A stretch of DNA of 8,720 nucleotides from Planctomycetaceae bacterium. Lineage in GTDB: Bacteria; Planctomycetota; Planctomycetia; Planctomycetales; Planctomycetaceae. Position 1 is the first letter of the stretch. Every line of letters starts with the position of its first letter. The stretch covers positions 1-8,720 of the forward strand of contig JAESQE010000470.1 of the NCBI GenBank assembly GCA_016765335.1, read 5' to 3'. A program made the translations under genes and the position numbers. A model generated the notes under the pieces. It did not search any database, had not been told where the DNA came from, and worked only from the letters and a program-made list of their open reading frames with translations. Positions 1-6,705 of the stretch are shown here, piece by piece.

Positions 1-1301
1 CCAAAAAACAACTGCTGCTGCCGTTACGAGAATGGTACATGCATCCCAACGGGCAACTTCCGGCTTACGAATACGCATTTTATGATGTGAACCCGCCGGT
101 ACATGCCTGGGCGTGCTTGCGCGTTTACCGAATAACTGGCAGCGAAGGGAATCGCGATCATAAGTTTTTGGCTCGTGCATTTCAGCGGTTGCTGTTGAAT
201 TTCACTTGGTGGGTCAACCGGATTGATGATAACGGAGACAATATTTTTGCAGGAGGTCTTCTGGGGCTTGATAACATTGGCGTGTTTGACCGCACCAAGG
301 GGCTGCCCGAAGGGGCAAAGCTGGAACAAGCCGATGGCACTTCATGGATGGCATTCTATTGCTCGACGATGCTTTCGATTGCATTGGAGTTAGCACAAAA
401 GGATGCGGCGTATGCGGAGATGGCTTCGAAGTTTCTCGACCCTTATGTTCGTATTTCTGAAGCGATGAATTCGATGGATGGAACTGGACTGTGGGACCAG
501 ACCGATCAATTCTATTTCGATCATCTCCATGTGGATGGCGAATCTCATCCGTTAAAAGTGCGTTCACTCGTCGGTTTGCTGCCTTTGATTGCAGTGGAAA
601 CTTTTGATGGCGATTTGATTAATCAGTTTCCCGACTTCCGCAGAAAACTCGACTGGTTTCTGAAGTACAGACACGATCTGGTCAATCATATTAACTTTGC
701 ACAGTGTGATGACGGCAAGCTACGGATGTTGCTTTCGATTCCATCTGAAGAGAGATTGAAACGAGTTGTTTCGGTGATGCTCGACGAAACCGAATTTCTT
801 TCGCCCTACGGAATTCGTTCTTTATCTAAAATGCACGAAACGCATCCCTTTGAACTTTCCATTCGAGGCAAGCATCATCAGGTTTCTTACAATCCTGGAG
901 AATCGGACAGTTGGATGTTTGGCGGTAATTCTAATTGGCGAGGCCCGGTTTGGTTTCCGATTAACTACTTGCTGATTGAATCGCTTCAAGAGTATCACAA
1001 ATTCTATGGAGACAGTTTTCAGGTTGAATGCCCAACTGGTTCTGGGAATTGGATGAATTTGGATCAGGCAAGCAAAGAAATTGCTCGCCGACTCGTGCGT
1101 TTATTCCAGAAGCCAGATCCGCAGCAATCACGCCCCGGGATGAAGCGAGGCATCGTCTCGAAAACAGATCCTCTTTGGCAAGACAATTTGCTGTTCCACG
1201 AATATTTCCATGGCGACACCGGCGAAGGATTAGGGGCAAGCCATCAAACCGGTTGGACTGCGTTGGTGGCAAGTTGTATTGACATGTTGCATAAAAAGTG
1301 A
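1..1301 (+). CDS. MGH1-like / GH63-type glucosidase, C-terminal part (5' end outside window)
   Basis: The frame is open from base 3 to the TGA at 1299-1301, giving about 432 residues. The ATG at 39 is internal, because the codons before it read KKQLLLPLREWY and continue into the conserved block MHPNGQLPAYEYAF...DVNPPVHAWA. Other family blocks are GGLLGLDNIGVFDR (about 249-293), GGNSNWRGPVWFP (921-959), VECPTGSG (about 1023-1049) and FHEYFHGDTGEGLGASHQTG (about 1194-1253). Their order matches the (alpha/alpha)6-barrel catalytic domain of MGH1-like proteins related to GH63. Full-length relatives are usually about 850-900 residues, so roughly half is visible. The family hydrolyses glucosidic or mannosyl-glycerate-type linkages by inversion. 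The Asp of GLDN and the Glu of FHEYFHGD are candidate catalytic acids (inference). The substrate cannot be told from sequence, and no lesion is seen. Confidence 0.9.
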   Translation, partial: KKQLLLPLREWYMHPNGQLPAYEYAFYDVNPPVHAWACLRVYRITGSEGNRDHKFLARAFQRLLLNFTWWVNRIDDNGDNIFAGGLLGLDNIGVFDRTKGLPEGAKLEQADGTSWMAFYCSTMLSIALELAQKDAAYAEMASKFLDPYVRISEAMNSMDGTGLWDQTDQFYFDHLHVDGESHPLKVRSLVGLLPLIAVETFDGDLINQFPDFRRKLDWFLKYRHDLVNHINFAQCDDGKLRMLLSIPSEERLKRVVSVMLDETEFLSPYGIRSLSKMHETHPFELSIRGKHHQVSYNPGESDSWMFGGNSNWRGPVWFPINYLLIESLQEYHKFYGDSFQVECPTGSGNWMNLDQASKEIARRLVRLFQKPDPQQSRPGMKRGIVSKTDPLWQDNLLFHEYFHGDTGEGLGASHQTGWTALVASCIDMLHKK

Positions 1302-1304
1302 TGC

Positions 1305-1337
1305 GATACGCATTGGCGTGTTCATTATGCGTTGAAC
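1305..1337. repeat. Short palindromic repeat just after the glucosidase stop
   Basis: Two interleaved inverted repeats lie here: ACGCAT (1308-1313) with ATGCGT (1327-1332), and GTTCA (1320-1324) with TGAAC (1333-1337). About 26 of 33 positions match a second copy in the same orientation at 4721-4755; ATACGCATT and GCGTTGAA are identical in both. It begins 4 bp after the stop codon. It could form a 3' stem but has no T-tract, so I do not call a terminator. Confidence 0.5.
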
Positions 1338-1363
1338 CGTGTAGCACAGACAATCCCGCTGAG

Positions 1364-1387
1364 GAGGAATCCTTGGGACAATTCCTC
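1364..1387. repeat. Perfect 7-bp inverted repeat, hairpin-forming
   Basis: GAGGAAT (1364-1370) and ATTCCTC (1381-1387) are perfect complements around a 10-base loop. It lies about 60 bp downstream of the glucosidase stop, between that gene and the larger inverted-repeat block. A stem here could protect the 3' end of the mRNA. The downstream bases (GGGTTGCTACG) are not a T-run, so an intrinsic terminator is not supported. Confidence 0.45.
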
Positions 1388-1399
1388 GGGTTGCTACGC

Positions 1400-1596
1400 A
1401 TAACTCACGATTACGATGAGTGGCTGGGGACAGGTTGTTGCTTTTTGATATCGATTTCTACTTGGATTCCCGACAACCTGCCCCCAGAGTATGGTGCTTG
1501 GCATAACTTGCGATCAACTGACGCCAATGGAGATCCTGTGAATCTGGGGGTTCCGCTCCGCTGCATCCCCAGCCACCCAGCGTAATCGTGAGTTAT
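1400..1596. repeat. Compound inverted-repeat element (fold-back / MITE-like)
   Basis: The outer arms at 1400-1430 and 1566-1596 are complementary at 29 of 31 positions, identical for the first 16 (ATAACTCACGATTACG). An inner pair at 1424-1440 and 1471-1487 matches at 15 of 17. A third small stem pairs CTGGGG (1544-1549) with CCCCAG (1567-1572). The segment CTGGGGA at 1424-1430 belongs to both the outer and inner arms, so alternative folds compete. There is also a partial direct repeat, 1392-1410 against 1495-1513 (15/19). No convincing coding sequence lies inside. The size (about 197 bp), long terminal arms and position between convergent genes resemble a non-autonomous fold-back repeat or composite REP-type element. 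Family membership cannot be settled from one copy. Confidence 0.75.
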
Positions 1597-2015
1597 TCAG
1601 CCTTCCTACCGTCGAAACATTCTCTAAATCCTGGCGATTCATTGAAGCATTTTTCAAGATTATCTGACGACATGCGAAATGGAGACTTCGGATCACGCAA
1701 AAAGTCATCGAAGCTTCTGGCACTCCACTCACAAAGTGACTGATAAAAATTATCGGAATTCTTTTCCAAATAGTCTCGCACCTGGCTTCTCCGTAGCGAA
1801 CCTCCTGGTAAATTTGTATGCAAGTTGATCAACCGATATGTCAATCGATCAAATTCTCTTAATAAGAAATCTACAATGCGTGACTCTTGCACCTCTAGTG
1901 CTTCACTCCTGCTGCCAATCAGAATAGCAATGGCAAAAGATTCAATCCTGAAGGCAAGCAACAAATCTTCATTCGAAAGATCAGGATTCACTTCACCAAA
2001 CACAGGGTAAAACAT
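1593..2015 (-). CDS. Hypothetical protein, 140 aa, possibly C-terminally altered by a repeat
   Basis: I do not recognise this protein. It starts with ATG at 2013-2015, preceded by a weak and close AGGTG, and ends with TAA at 1593-1595. It is rich in Asp, Glu, Arg and Leu and looks mostly helical (for example LLREFDRLTYRLINL). It has no signal peptide, membrane segment or cysteine cluster, so a soluble cytoplasmic protein is likely. It converges on the glucosidase and is separated on its 5' side from the insertion sequence by about 100 bp. Its last codon and stop fall in the right arm of the inverted repeat (1566-1596), so the present C-terminus may have been set by that repeat. Coherent amino-acid composition favours a real gene over a chance ORF. 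Function is unknown. Confidence 0.6.
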   Translation of the reverse strand: MFYPVFGEVNPDLSNEDLLLAFRIESFAIAILIGSRSEALEVQESRIVDFLLREFDRLTYRLINLHTNLPGGSLRRSQVRDYLEKNSDNFYQSLCEWSARSFDDFLRDPKSPFRMSSDNLEKCFNESPGFRECFDGRKAE

Positions 2016-2113
2016 TTTGCACCTATTCTATAAGACGGGCCATTCCTCTTAATTCCTACTGACAGGTTCACCCATCTTTTTGGCTTGAGAGACTCAACGG
2101 GCACATGCTGATG

Positions 2114-2140
2114 GGTGCGAGCACGGAATGGTACTGTCGT
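2114..2140. repeat. Left terminal inverted repeat of the IS
   Basis: This 27-base end pairs with 3549-3574 in inverted orientation: 24 of 27 aligned columns match, with one single-base gap. It lies 10 bp past the transposase C-terminal stop at 2151. Confidence 0.82.
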
Positions 2141-2150
2141 GTTGTAAGTT

Positions 2151-3392
2151 CTATCTGGTGCTGTTGTTGTGTAGTTTGTCTTTTAGTTGTTGCCTGGACT
2201 GATTCATCAGCGGGTAGCCGTGCCTGCGTTTTTTGAGGACTCTGGGTTCCTGGCGACCAGGCCGGTTGGCGACTTCGCAAGAGGCGATTTGAGCCAGGTG
2301 AGTGTCTCTTAATTTGCGAATCGTTTTGGGGCTCAGTTGTCCGCAAGCGATCAGCATCCATAAGGACAAAACAAATTGGCAGGTGGCGGCGAAGCTGATT
2401 TGCCGAGGCTGTTTGTTGAACAACTTGGCAGCGAGTGTGACCAAGATGCAGAGAATCTTTGATGCTGCGAATATCCAGTTCGATGTTCCAGCGAAAGCCG
2501 TACAGTTCTGCAATTTCTTCTTTGGTGTGTGCTTCGTCAACCAGTGTGGTGACGACCGTAACGACCTTGGTCCGTTTTCCTTTTTCGACTACGTGGTAAT
2601 GGATCTCCCGCAGTCTGATTGTTTCTGGCATTTGTTGAAACGTTTTCCTGTCCATCCAATCGGGACATTGCCTGGGTTTGGTCCATTCGATGAGGTGATC
2701 ATATTTGCCCAGACGTTTGCCTTGGCGAAAATCGGCCTTACGGTTTTGATGCAGCCTCGCACAAACTTCGGTGTTCTGCTGCATCAATAAAGCAATCATT
2801 AAAAACGAACCATAGCTGCGATCAAACAGTTGCGATCAAACACAACGATGTCTCCTTGGTTGAAAGACTCAAAGAGGGATCGCAGCAGTCCGTTTTCGCC
2901 GGTCTGTTTGCCTGCGTAGGGCCCCATCGATAAGTCCATCACACAAGCTGTTGCCAAAGAAACAATAGCGACCACGCGAGCAATGGGAAAACCAACACCG
3001 GGTGCCTGTGTTTTCACTTGAGGAAACTGTTCCTGGTTACTTTGGGTGTCCGGCATTGTCAAAGTAAAACCATCCACCAGCTTGGCGTGCCGACCTTTCC
3101 AGAGCCATTTATCATCCGCAGAACTTTCCACTTCAGCAGCAACTTCGCAAGATAATTCTCGAAGAGCAGCCATGGAAAGTTTGGCTCGGGCTTTGCAATA
3201 ATCGCCGGTGTCAGAAGTGGAATAAATGTGCTGCGTTCCAAAGATTCCGTTATGTCTGGCAAAAACTTTATCGATGCGATCCGCAGAAAGAATCTGTGAA
3301 AAAGGCAGCCCGGAAGATGTGCAGAAAGAATCCAGAATCAATTGAAAACTGTGGCTGCGATGAGGCGACGAATCTGATAGACTGGCAGACAT
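2151..3392 (-). pseudogene. IS4-family DDE transposase, broken by two lesions
   Basis: The start is ATG at 3390-3392, with GGAGG at 3401-3405 spaced 8 bases upstream. The N-terminal part carries the first DDE aspartate in LVDGFTLTMPDTQ (D107) and the second in GDIVVFDRN (about D187). A 14-bp tandem duplication directly after that Asp-Arg shifts the frame and gives a TAA at 2799-2801. The next frame runs from 2799 through the YREK signature Y-G-F-R-W-N-I-E...K (about 2460-2510). A second disruption falls at about 2409-2428, after HTRC. Beyond it the family C-terminus resumes in another frame, with PRQISF followed by EVANRPGRQEPRVLKKRR, and ends at 2151. The expected stretch after the YREK region (typically a K-T/S-P...LAYNLIR segment) is missing, so about 30 residues seem deleted as well. 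All three catalytic acids remain encoded, but not in one frame. Confidence 0.88.
2814..2842. repeat. 14-bp tandem duplication that frameshifts the transposase
   Basis: AGCTGCGATCAAACA (2814-2828) and AGTTGCGATCAAACA (2828-2842) match at 14 of 15 positions with a period of 14. Removing one unit joins the upstream frame to the downstream frame, reading VFDR(S/N)YGSFLMIALL, which is the expected IS4 context after the second catalytic Asp. The lesion is therefore a gain of 14 bases rather than a substitution or a programmed frameshift. Confidence 0.85.
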
Positions 3393-3548
3393 GAAAAGGC
3401 CCTCCCTGGCATTTTTGATCGTTTCAATCCAGAGACGGCCTCTCATTAATAACCAGAGACGGCACCACAATACAATACCAACCTCAGGCAGAGCAATGAT
3501 ACAAAAACATCAACTCTTGCCCTGGACCAACTTACTCGCAAACAACCT

Positions 3549-3574
3549 ACGACAGTACCATTCGTGCAAGCACC
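3549..3574. repeat. Right terminal inverted repeat of the IS
   Basis: This is the 26-base partner of 2114-2140. It lies about 160 bp upstream of the transposase start codon. The intervening 3393-3548 contains the transposase leader and no other gene that I can support. Confidence 0.82.
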
Positions 3575-3644
3575 GCATCCTACGTTCTGAAATCTCGCGT
3601 TGATTGTTCGTTGAGAGCTGAGGATGTCGCTTCTTGTTGCTACT

Positions 3645-3720
3645 TCACTTTTATCTGTGAAAGTCTGTGCTTATCTGTGGCTGATTTTTCTTCTCTTTGC
3701 GGCTTAGCAACTTTGCCTGA
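3645..3720 (-). repeat. CACAGATAA / GCAAAG-type intergenic repeat after the lipoprotein gene
   Basis: Read on the minus strand, three decamers follow each other exactly: CACAGATAAG, CACAGACTTT, CACAGATAAA (3679 down to 3650). They are preceded by GCAAAG twice (about 3696-3716). From general knowledge, strings combining 'CGCAAAG' with tandem 'CACAGATTAA/CACAGATAAA' recur between genes in planctomycetes and several other phyla. The copy here begins 4 bp after the lipoprotein stop and ends about 70 bp before the IS end. No T-rich hairpin terminator is present. Confidence 0.6.
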
Positions 3721-3723
3721 GAG

Positions 3724-4671
3724 CTATTTTTTCTTCATCTGCTCTTCTGCCCGAGCGACCCAGCGAGCGGGATCGTCTTCAAAAGCAGATTTGCAACCCG
3801 AGCAACAAACGTAGTACGTTTTTCCTTTGTAGCTCACCGTTGATGTCCCGAGTCCTCCGGAGATGATGCAGGTTTTTTCGCCATAGCCTTCGTCAATCAA
3901 AGCGAATGAAGTTCCTTCACGTTGGGTCGAGACAGTATCCAGGCGAAAGAAACGATCACCTGCACCGCGTTGCTGATAGTATTCCAGCAGATAGCGGTTG
4001 TTGTCTTTCTGATTGAATACAAACCGTATCGGCTTGCTGCCTTTGGCGTCGGTCTGTGTAAATTCCAGCTTGTAAGATCGTTGCAAGTTTTTGTTATCGC
4101 CTGGAACATCTTCAATCGGTTCAGAGAATGTTCCTAAGTAATGACTCGATTTTTCATCGGCGTCAATCAATGTGAGCTGATATTGATCGTCAGCTGGCAG
4201 GTAAGTCATTCGTGCATTGCGGTAGTAGGGGCTTTTGCTGGAAGTCATCACCAAAGCTGGTCGCTGAGGTTCGGATTGAAAATCCCAGACCCACTCGGTT
4301 TGATCGACTGCTTTGAAGCCGCCGTAATTTTTCTTTGTAATGCCTCGCCAGGTTCCCAGTAAAATTTGCAGTTCCTTGAGATGCGAAATGATCGTTTCAG
4401 ATTCCGATGCAGAGTTCTTTCCCGATGCTTTGACTAACTTATTCTTTTTCGATTGAGCTGGTGCTGCGGTGTCGTTGCCGAAGGTGATCACAGTTAGCGA
4501 ATCTTCGGATTCCTGCTGCATCGGTGCTGCTTCTGTTTGCTGAGCAACATTTTGCGAATGAGTTCGCTCTGCTTGCTGTTTTGTCGGTTCCATTTTTGAG
4601 CAGCCCAAAATCAATAAAGGGACCATTGCGAACAGCGACAGTAGCAACAAACCTCGAACAAAAACCAACAT
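3724..4671 (-). CDS. Putative lipoprotein with C-terminal TRASH/YHS-like metal-binding domain, 315 aa
   Basis: The chosen start is ATG at 4669-4671. It has AGGAG 8 bases upstream and begins a lipoprotein signal peptide, [20 protein letters not shown], followed by the lipobox LILGC with Cys24 as the lipidation site. Earlier in-frame starts lack a Shine-Dalgarno sequence and would bury the signal. Residues about 25-95 are a low-complexity Gln/Ser/Lys linker. From LLGTWRG (about 104-110) to about 250 the segment looks beta-rich and calycin-like; this fold guess is inference. The C-terminus has Cys268-x20-Cys289-Cys290-x2-Cys293 ([16 protein letters not shown]), which fits the TRASH/YHS pattern C-x19-22-C-x3-C linked to copper or other heavy-metal binding. 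The protein is probably membrane-anchored outside the cytoplasm. It lies 136 bp downstream of the beta-propeller gene on the same strand. The metal specificity is unknown. Confidence 0.85.
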   Translation of the reverse strand: MLVFVRGLLLLSLFAMVPLLILGCSKMEPTKQQAERTHSQNVAQQTEAAPMQQESEDSLTVITFGNDTAAPAQSKKNKLVKASGKNSASESETIISHLKELQILLGTWRGITKKNYGGFKAVDQTEWVWDFQSEPQRPALVMTSSKSPYYRNARMTYLPADDQYQLTLIDADEKSSHYLGTFSEPIEDVPGDNKNLQRSYKLEFTQTDAKGSKPIRFVFNQKDNNRYLLEYYQQRGAGDRFFRLDTVSTQREGTSFALIDEGYGEKTCIISGGLGTSTVSYKGKTYYVCCSGCKSAFEDDPARWVARAEEQMKKK

Positions 4672-4679
4672 ACGAAGCA

Positions 4680-4684
4680 CTCCT
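4680..4684 (-). promoter_or_regulatory. Shine-Dalgarno site fixing the lipoprotein start
   Basis: AGGAG on the minus strand lies 8 bases before the ATG at 4669-4671. It selects this start over the upstream in-frame codons at 4696-4698 (ATG) and 4792-4794 (TTG), which have no comparable site. Confidence 0.7.
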
Positions 4685-4720
4685 GGGTTAATTGACATTA
4701 CGGCTTTGAGAGTAAGTCGT

Positions 4721-4755
4721 AATACGCATTCGCGTATTTGTTCTCGCGTTGAAAA
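4721..4755. repeat. Second copy of the short repeat seen at 1305-1337, with a palindrome
   Basis: AATACGC (4721-4727) and GCGTATT (4732-4738) form a perfect 7-bp inverted repeat with a 4-base loop. The whole segment resembles 1305-1337 (about 26 of 33). It lies in the 136-bp spacer between the beta-propeller gene and the lipoprotein gene. A 5-bp stem CCTTG/CAAGG follows at about 4765-4780. Confidence 0.45.
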
Positions 4756-4807
4756 CCCCCTAAGTCCTTGCTTGTACAAGGCCACGGACGACAACTTAAC
4801 GCAAGCA

Positions 4808-6067
4808 TTAGTTGGAAATAGCGTAACATTTCAGTTGTTTTTCATCGCGAATGTATAGCTTGCCATCGGATAACGCGGGCATAGCACGCACCGTGGAATC
4901 GCTGAGCTGCACCCGATGGAGTTCGTTGTATCGTTTCAGCGAAGCCTCAGCGACAATTAATTCTCCGTTTGATTTCATAATCAGCAAATGGGAACCCGCT
5001 TTGATAATTGTCGCATAGCCGAACCCCGTTTTTCGCCAGAATTCTTTGCCTGTTGCAGGATCGAAACAGACAAGGTCCGATTCTCCTCCGTCCTGTCGTC
5101 CATCAATTCCGACAAGAGATTTTCCGACAACAACAGGTGTTGTGTATTGAGATGCCAGTGGGGCGAGTCCTTCACGGAGGACAGTTAGTTTTTTTGATTC
5201 AATTTTTGCCCAGACATTTCCGATTCCGTAGCTGGCAGTCAAAAAGAGATGACCATTCATCACCACTGGATTCGCACCGTTAACAGTTGGTCCACGTTGA
5301 CCAAAATGAAAAGAAAACTGTTCTGCTCCGGTTTCTGGATGCAAGCCAACCGTCTGTTCTCGGGTGACAAAAATGACCAGCGGTTGCTTGTTGAAAGTTG
5401 TCAGCACGGGTGAGGAATAGCCAGGTTTCCATGCACCGTTTTTCCAGAGGGTTTTTCCGGTTTGCAGATGAAAGGCAACAACTCCTGCATTCTGTCGGAA
5501 TCCGCCCACGTTGACCAGCACCAGATTTTTATAAACGATGGGAGAACTGCCTGTCCCGAAGTAGCCTTCATTGGCACCGTAATCTGGATGCGTTTCTCGT
5601 GTCCAGTTTACTTTTCCCGTTCGCAGGTCCAGACAGTGCAATCTGCCTGAGGCTCCGTAAACAATCACGACTTTTTCTGCAATTGTGGGCACGCAAAGCG
5701 GCCCGTTGTCAGGAACAATGCGGGCAATGTAAGCGGTCTCGAATGCCTGTTCCCACTTTTTTTGTCCTGTTACTTTATCGAACGCGACAACGTGCTCTTT
5801 ATTTTCCAGGCGATGAAACAGAACGACCGTTGTACCTTGCACAGATACGCCAGCGACTCCAGTGCCTACCGGTTTTTGCCAAAGCAATTTCGGACCAGAG
5901 GCTTTCCAGTTCAGAACGAGATTTTCATCTGCGTCAGCGATTCCGTTTCGATGCGGGCCAAGAATTTGTGGCCAGTCCCCGGCTGTGAGTATTCCACCGG
6001 GGAGCACAAATATCACCAAAAGTAGCGACTTAACGCAAACACCAAAACATGGAATAAAACGTGACAT
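4808..6067 (-). CDS. Exported PQQ-binding-like beta-propeller repeat protein, 419 aa
   Basis: The N-terminus has a signal sequence with hydrophobic core [18 protein letters not shown] and likely cleavage near residue 29. [13 protein letters not shown] follows, the usual opening of planctomycete secreted quinoprotein-like propellers. At least four blades carry the A-x-D-x-x-T-G-x-x-x-W type motif: [13 protein letters not shown] (93-105), [13 protein letters not shown] (143-155), [13 protein letters not shown] (196-208) and [13 protein letters not shown] (332-344). A degenerate blade sits at 239-252. The fold is a PQQ-like or BamB-like propeller. Nothing visible shows PQQ binding or enzyme activity, so a scaffold or binding role is as likely. 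Start: ATG at 6065-6067 with AGGT 5 bases upstream. It lies 83 bp downstream of the zinc-ribbon gene, same strand. Confidence 0.9.
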   Translation of the reverse strand: MSRFIPCFGVCVKSLLLVIFVLPGGILTAGDWPQILGPHRNGIADADENLVLNWKASGPKLLWQKPVGTGVAGVSVQGTTVVLFHRLENKEHVVAFDKVTGQKKWEQAFETAYIARIVPDNGPLCVPTIAEKVVIVYGASGRLHCLDLRTGKVNWTRETHPDYGANEGYFGTGSSPIVYKNLVLVNVGGFRQNAGVVAFHLQTGKTLWKNGAWKPGYSSPVLTTFNKQPLVIFVTREQTVGLHPETGAEQFSFHFGQRGPTVNGANPVVMNGHLFLTASYGIGNVWAKIESKKLTVLREGLAPLASQYTTPVVVGKSLVGIDGRQDGGESDLVCFDPATGKEFWRKTGFGYATIIKAGSHLLIMKSNGELIVAEASLKRYNELHRVQLSDSTVRAMPALSDGKLYIRDEKQLKCYAISN

Positions 6068-6150
6068 GTCGTACCTGTACCAGAGAAGAAGTATCGAGCC
6101 GAAATTTCGCTGACTGTTTTTTTTGACCTATTTTATTGCTGATCTATTTA

Positions 6151-6444
6151 TTACCGCCCAGACCATTGATGGTAGCAACCATTGCAATGAAAGGCGACCA
6201 CTGTTGCGGTTCCCGGGATAAATCGTGAAGAAGCATTAAGCAAAGCATCGTTCAGCTCCAAAGGATTCACTGCAACCGAGCCACATTCCGGACAACAGCG
6301 ATTGGCGTGCATCATCCTTGCTCGGTCAACGACTGGATTCTGGGTGTCCTGTGTCCTGGATTTATGAATTCGAGGAAAAGGAATCGTGCTGGGCGCTTCT
6401 TGGGCAACAAAGCTACTGGGCCGGTAGATTGCAATACTGCTCAT
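6151..6444 (-). CDS. Small zinc-ribbon-like hypothetical protein, about 97 aa
   Basis: Two cysteine knuckles, CPEC (Cys51 and Cys54) and CNGC (Cys87 and Cys90, preceded by His86), are about 33 residues apart, as expected for a zinc ribbon. The first about 45 residues are Ser/Pro/Arg-rich and probably disordered. The C-terminus ends directly after the second knuckle (CYHQWSGR). No signal peptide or membrane segment is seen, so a cytoplasmic zinc-binding protein is likely; its partner is unknown. The ATG at 6442-6444 is my choice. An in-frame TTG at 6457-6459 adds five residues, and neither start has a well-placed Shine-Dalgarno site. It is oriented with, and lies 83 bp upstream of, the beta-propeller gene. 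Confidence 0.7.
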   Translation of the reverse strand: MSSIAIYRPSSFVAQEAPSTIPFPRIHKSRTQDTQNPVVDRARMMHANRCCPECGSVAVNPLELNDALLNASSRFIPGTATVVAFHCNGCYHQWSGR

Positions 6445-6476
6445 CCTTGAGACTTTCAATCGAATAGAGAAGACGA

Positions 6477-6605
6477 TTATTCTTGTATCTGGTAGAGGCC
6501 GCCTTGATTTTCATGCCAGGCAAATAGCCTGGCCGGAGAGTCAAAACGAGCCTCAACAGGACTCATGGGATCCATCCCACAAGATCGGATCGAAAGAGTT
6601 ACCAT
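6477..6605 (-). CDS. Possible small ORF, 42 aa, unknown
   Basis: The frame from ATG at 6603-6605 to TAA at 6477-6479 reads MVTLSIRSCGMDPMSPVEAR and continues FDSPARLFAWHENQGGLYQI then QE. In-frame ATGs at residues 11 and 14 give 32- and 29-residue forms. The second half has a protein-like composition and the ORF lies 32 bp upstream of the zinc-ribbon ATG. No Shine-Dalgarno site is evident, and two palindromes overlap it, so it may be chance or a gene remnant. I do not recognise a family. Confidence 0.35.
   Translation of the reverse strand: MVTLSIRSCGMDPMSPVEARFDSPARLFAWHENQGGLYQIQE
6515..6533. repeat. Perfect 7-bp hairpin between trpC and the zinc-ribbon gene
   Basis: GCCAGGC (6515-6521) and GCCTGGC (6527-6533) flank the loop AAATA. 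No T-tract follows on either strand, so an intrinsic terminator is not supported. It may act as an RNA stem or protein-binding site, or simply be coding sequence of the small ORF. Confidence 0.5.
6566..6579. repeat. Near-perfect palindrome TGGGATCCATCCCA
   Basis: TGGGAT and ATCCCA pair perfectly around a 2-base centre. This suits a dimeric protein-binding site better than an RNA hairpin. It lies about 130 bp downstream of the trpC stop, inside the possible small ORF. No regulator is inferred. Confidence 0.35.
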
Positions 6606-6705
6606 GCCAGCAGGAAAATGGCAAGTCTTTTTTCTGTTTTTCCACTTTTTTAAAGAAACGACTAAAGAAATCGGGAAATACCAACCTCAGCTTCTCTTTC
6701 CCAAA

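Larger units (their letters stand above)
2114..3574 (-). mobile_element. Degenerate IS4-family insertion sequence, about 1.46 kb
   Basis: Imperfect terminal inverted repeats at 2114-2140 and 3549-3574 bracket a single, broken IS4-type transposase on the minus strand. The shared core of the repeats is AATGGTACTGTCGT, with flanking GGTGC and GCACG also conserved. The length is normal for IS4 elements. The outer boundary is uncertain, because weaker similarity may extend a few bases further on each side. A 7-bp direct repeat TTGAGAG at 2085-2091 and 3611-3617 could be a remnant target duplication, but it leaves unexplained bases between it and the repeats. The transposase is disrupted twice, so the element cannot move by itself. 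It sits in the intergenic space between the lipoprotein gene and the 140-aa gene. Confidence 0.88.

Noticed and set aside
1364..1387. Rho-independent terminator for the glucosidase gene
   Set aside because: The stem is good, but no T-tract follows.
1298..1585. 95-codon plus-strand ORF after the glucosidase
   Set aside because: It lies across the inverted-repeat block, its sequence is explained by the repeats, and it has no domain, Shine-Dalgarno site or family resemblance.
2302..2790. 162-codon plus-strand ORF
   Set aside because: It is antisense to the transposase, whose IS4 motifs are clear on the minus strand.
2797..2801. TAATG stop-start overlap between two transposase frames, suggesting translational coupling or a programmed frameshift
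   Set aside because: IS4 transposases are single ORFs. The 14-bp tandem duplication explains the break fully, and a second lesion lies downstream.
3645..3680. CRISPR-like array, from the regularly spaced CACAGA units
   Set aside because: The units are 10 bases with no spacers between them, only three in number, and no cas genes are near.
4672..4794. Longer N-terminus for the lipoprotein, starting at the TTG at 4794
   Set aside because: It would place 41 residues before the signal peptide and lacks a Shine-Dalgarno site, whereas the ATG at 4671 has AGGAG at ideal spacing.
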